Origin: Candidatus Curtissbacteria bacterium RIFCSPHIGHO2_12_FULL_41_17
GTDB lineage: Bacteria; Patescibacteriota; Microgenomatia; Curtissbacterales; GWA2-41-24
Direction of reading: 5' to 3'
DNA: 27,599 bases
NCBI GenBank assembly: GCA_001774945.1
Contig: MFBL01000023.1
Coordinates: 1-27,599, forward strand
Positions 26,786-27,599 of this stretch are shown here, one piece after another (position 1 is the first letter of the stretch; each line of letters opens with the position of its first letter). The notes below the pieces were generated by a model. That model saw only the letters and a list, made by a program, of their open reading frames with translations. It was not told the DNA's origin and made no database searches. A program made the position numbers and the translations under genes.

Positions 26786-26792
26786 GTTGTTC

Positions 26793-27125
26793 ATGCTGGT
26801 AATTGTTAAGTCGAAGGCAAATGAAGAGTTAATCAAAAAAGCGGCGGAGGATTTTGACGGAATTTATATCAAAGTCGTAGTCGATGTTGAGAGGGAAATT
26901 TTGGCTGCTGGGGGAGAACGACATTTTGATGCCGAGCAAAAACTTTTGGAAGATGGTTCAATACAAGCAAATCTTTGGGGTGGCGGGGTGGATGTTAAAT
27001 CGGGTGAGATTGATTATAATTCAATGATTAATTTACGTCCAAATCAAAGCAATATGAGCCGAGAAATAATGTCTGAGGAAATTCGCAAGAAGTTTGATAA
27101 AATTGTTAAGGAATTATTAATATAA
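26793..27125 (+). CDS. DUF5674-like protein
   Basis: A 110-residue soluble protein: MLVIVKSKANEELIKKAAED, then IKVVVDVEREILAAGGERHFDAEQ, LLEDGSIQANLWGGGVD, and IDYNSMINLRPNQSNMSREI. The pattern of an invariant D-E-x-I-x-A-x-G-G-E-x-H core, LLEDGS and SMINIRPxQxNxS is what I recall for DUF5674, a small family common in Patescibacteria. The conserved His, Asp and Glu could form a catalytic or metal site, but function is not known. Its stop overlaps the next ATG by one base, so the two form an operon. Confidence 0.7.
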   Translation: MLVIVKSKANEELIKKAAEDFDGIYIKVVVDVEREILAAGGERHFDAEQKLLEDGSIQANLWGGGVDVKSGEIDYNSMINLRPNQSNMSREIMSEEIRKKFDKIVKELLI

Positions 27126-27436
27126 TGAAAAGCCCAGTTAATGTAAAAGACCGGGTAATGGACATCTCAGTTAACCTAGCACGGGTTGCAAATTGGGCTG
27201 CCGATTCATACGAACAGAAAGAAAAGCTGATAAATTTTTTCCTCGAGCAGACAGAAGGTTATATTAAAGAGGTTAGACAATCGAAGGTATCTGAAGATTT
27301 TGAACCGGTTCTGGCGAAATTCATCAGGGAGTTTAAGAGATTAAAATCAGCTAAAATTCAAAAAAATAAAAATGATTGGGCAGAAAAAGCAATGACTTGG
27401 GGCAATATTCTGACGCACACGGCTAAGCTGGCCTAA
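27125..27436 (+). CDS. Small helical protein, unknown function
   Basis: A 103-residue protein with several helices (RVMDISVNLARVANWAADS, KEKLINFFLEQTEGYIKEV, FEPVLAKFIREFKRLK, WAEKAMTWGNILTHTAKLA), no signal peptide and no membrane segment. It may be a four-helix bundle. Translationally coupled to the DUF5674-like gene by a one-base overlap (TAATG), which suggests that the two proteins work together or are needed in equal amounts. It converges with the ABC transporter gene with one base between the stops. Confidence 0.65.
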   Translation: MKSPVNVKDRVMDISVNLARVANWAADSYEQKEKLINFFLEQTEGYIKEVRQSKVSEDFEPVLAKFIREFKRLKSAKIQKNKNDWAEKAMTWGNILTHTAKLA

Positions 27437-27437
27437 A

Positions 27438-27599
27438 TTAGTAAATTTCAAACTTCTTAAGTAATTTTTTATTGCCTTCGATTTGATAGCGCAATAAATC
27501 ACTGTAGATGCCGGGTTTTTTGGCAAGTTCCTGGGGTGTTCCTGAATCGACGATTCCCTTGTTGTCGATTACTAAAATTTTATTGACGTTTTGGATTGT
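27438..27599 (-). CDS. ABC transporter ATPase, C-terminal end (5' truncated by window edge)
   Basis: The minus strand is open to the window edge and gives 53 C-terminal residues: VNKILVIDNKGIVDSGTPQELAKKPGIYSDL. This is the end of an ABC nucleotide-binding domain after the H-loop (typical ADxIxVLxxGxIVExGTHxEL...GxYxxL), as in exporter-type half-transporters. A basic tail KKLLKKFEIY follows. The Walker motifs and the membrane part are outside the window, so the substrate cannot be judged. Confidence 0.8.
   Translation of the reverse strand, partial: TIQNVNKILVIDNKGIVDSGTPQELAKKPGIYSDLLRYQIEGNKKLLKKFEIY

Noticed and set aside
1..27599. UGA recoded as glycine, as in some CPR lineages
   Set aside because: TGA ends dnaX, recR, gnd and others at the expected family length, and no in-frame TGA is needed inside conserved genes.

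Overview
The window looks like a chromosomal fragment of an ultra-small bacterium of the Patescibacteria (Candidate Phyla Radiation), most likely of the Microgenomates type. This is an inference from content: very compact gene packing (no gene-free stretch over 300 bases; convergent genes separated by 0-1 base), many single-helix envelope proteins without wider homologs, a DUF5674-like protein, a free-standing ATP-cone, and short interspersed repeats that also lie inside conserved genes. TGA is used as an ordinary stop (dnaX, recR, gnd), which argues against the UGA-recoding lineages (Gracilibacteria/Absconditabacteria). No rRNA, tRNA, CRISPR array or classical transposase was seen.

Layout. 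1-6300: the dnaX - ybaB - recR neighbourhood, stretched by a lipoprotein, coiled-coil and membrane proteins, an anti-sigma-K-like protein, a cytidylyltransferase (RibL-like FAD synthase), a ribosome hibernation factor (minus strand) and a SAM methyltransferase. 6361-9213: a conserved hypothetical, a Doc-type toxin with a small candidate antitoxin, and cysteinyl-tRNA synthetase. 9325-13814: an oxidative pentose phosphate block (6-phosphogluconolactonase, 6-phosphogluconate dehydrogenase, and glucose-6-phosphate dehydrogenase on the other strand) containing a small GIY-YIG nuclease gene boxed in by palindromic repeats. 13854-16267: a Gmad2-like membrane-anchored protein, an O-methyltransferase and a GT4 glycosyltransferase. 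16432-21431: a sortase followed by a 1408-residue multi-domain surface protein and a strong intrinsic terminator. 21515-24962: a coiled-coil protein, a secreted metzincin-like protease, then a minus-strand block with a peroxiredoxin-like protein, a ZIP metal transporter, an ATP-cone protein and a membrane-anchored protein. 25020-27599: an alpha/beta hydrolase, a membrane-anchored protein, a DUF5674-like protein, a small helical protein, and the end of an ABC transporter ATPase.

The most striking signal is a family of about 20-bp repeats (core CCTTCGACTTCGCTCAGGAC and variants), found between genes and also in frame inside cysS, gnd (several independent segments) and the alpha/beta hydrolase, where it encodes an STSSG or STSLRT peptide in what look like surface loops. 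A related palindromic repeat flanks the GIY-YIG gene as two direct copies, and one intergenic copy is bracketed by a 24-bp duplication of the preceding gene end. Together these suggest an active or recently active small mobile repeat system, possibly served by the GIY-YIG nuclease.

A second recurring pattern is promoter placement: many genes have a -10-like box ending only 7-13 bases before the start codon and no Shine-Dalgarno sequence, suggesting largely leaderless transcripts. The sortase and the giant surface protein are exceptions, with near-consensus promoters and leaders of about 50 bases.
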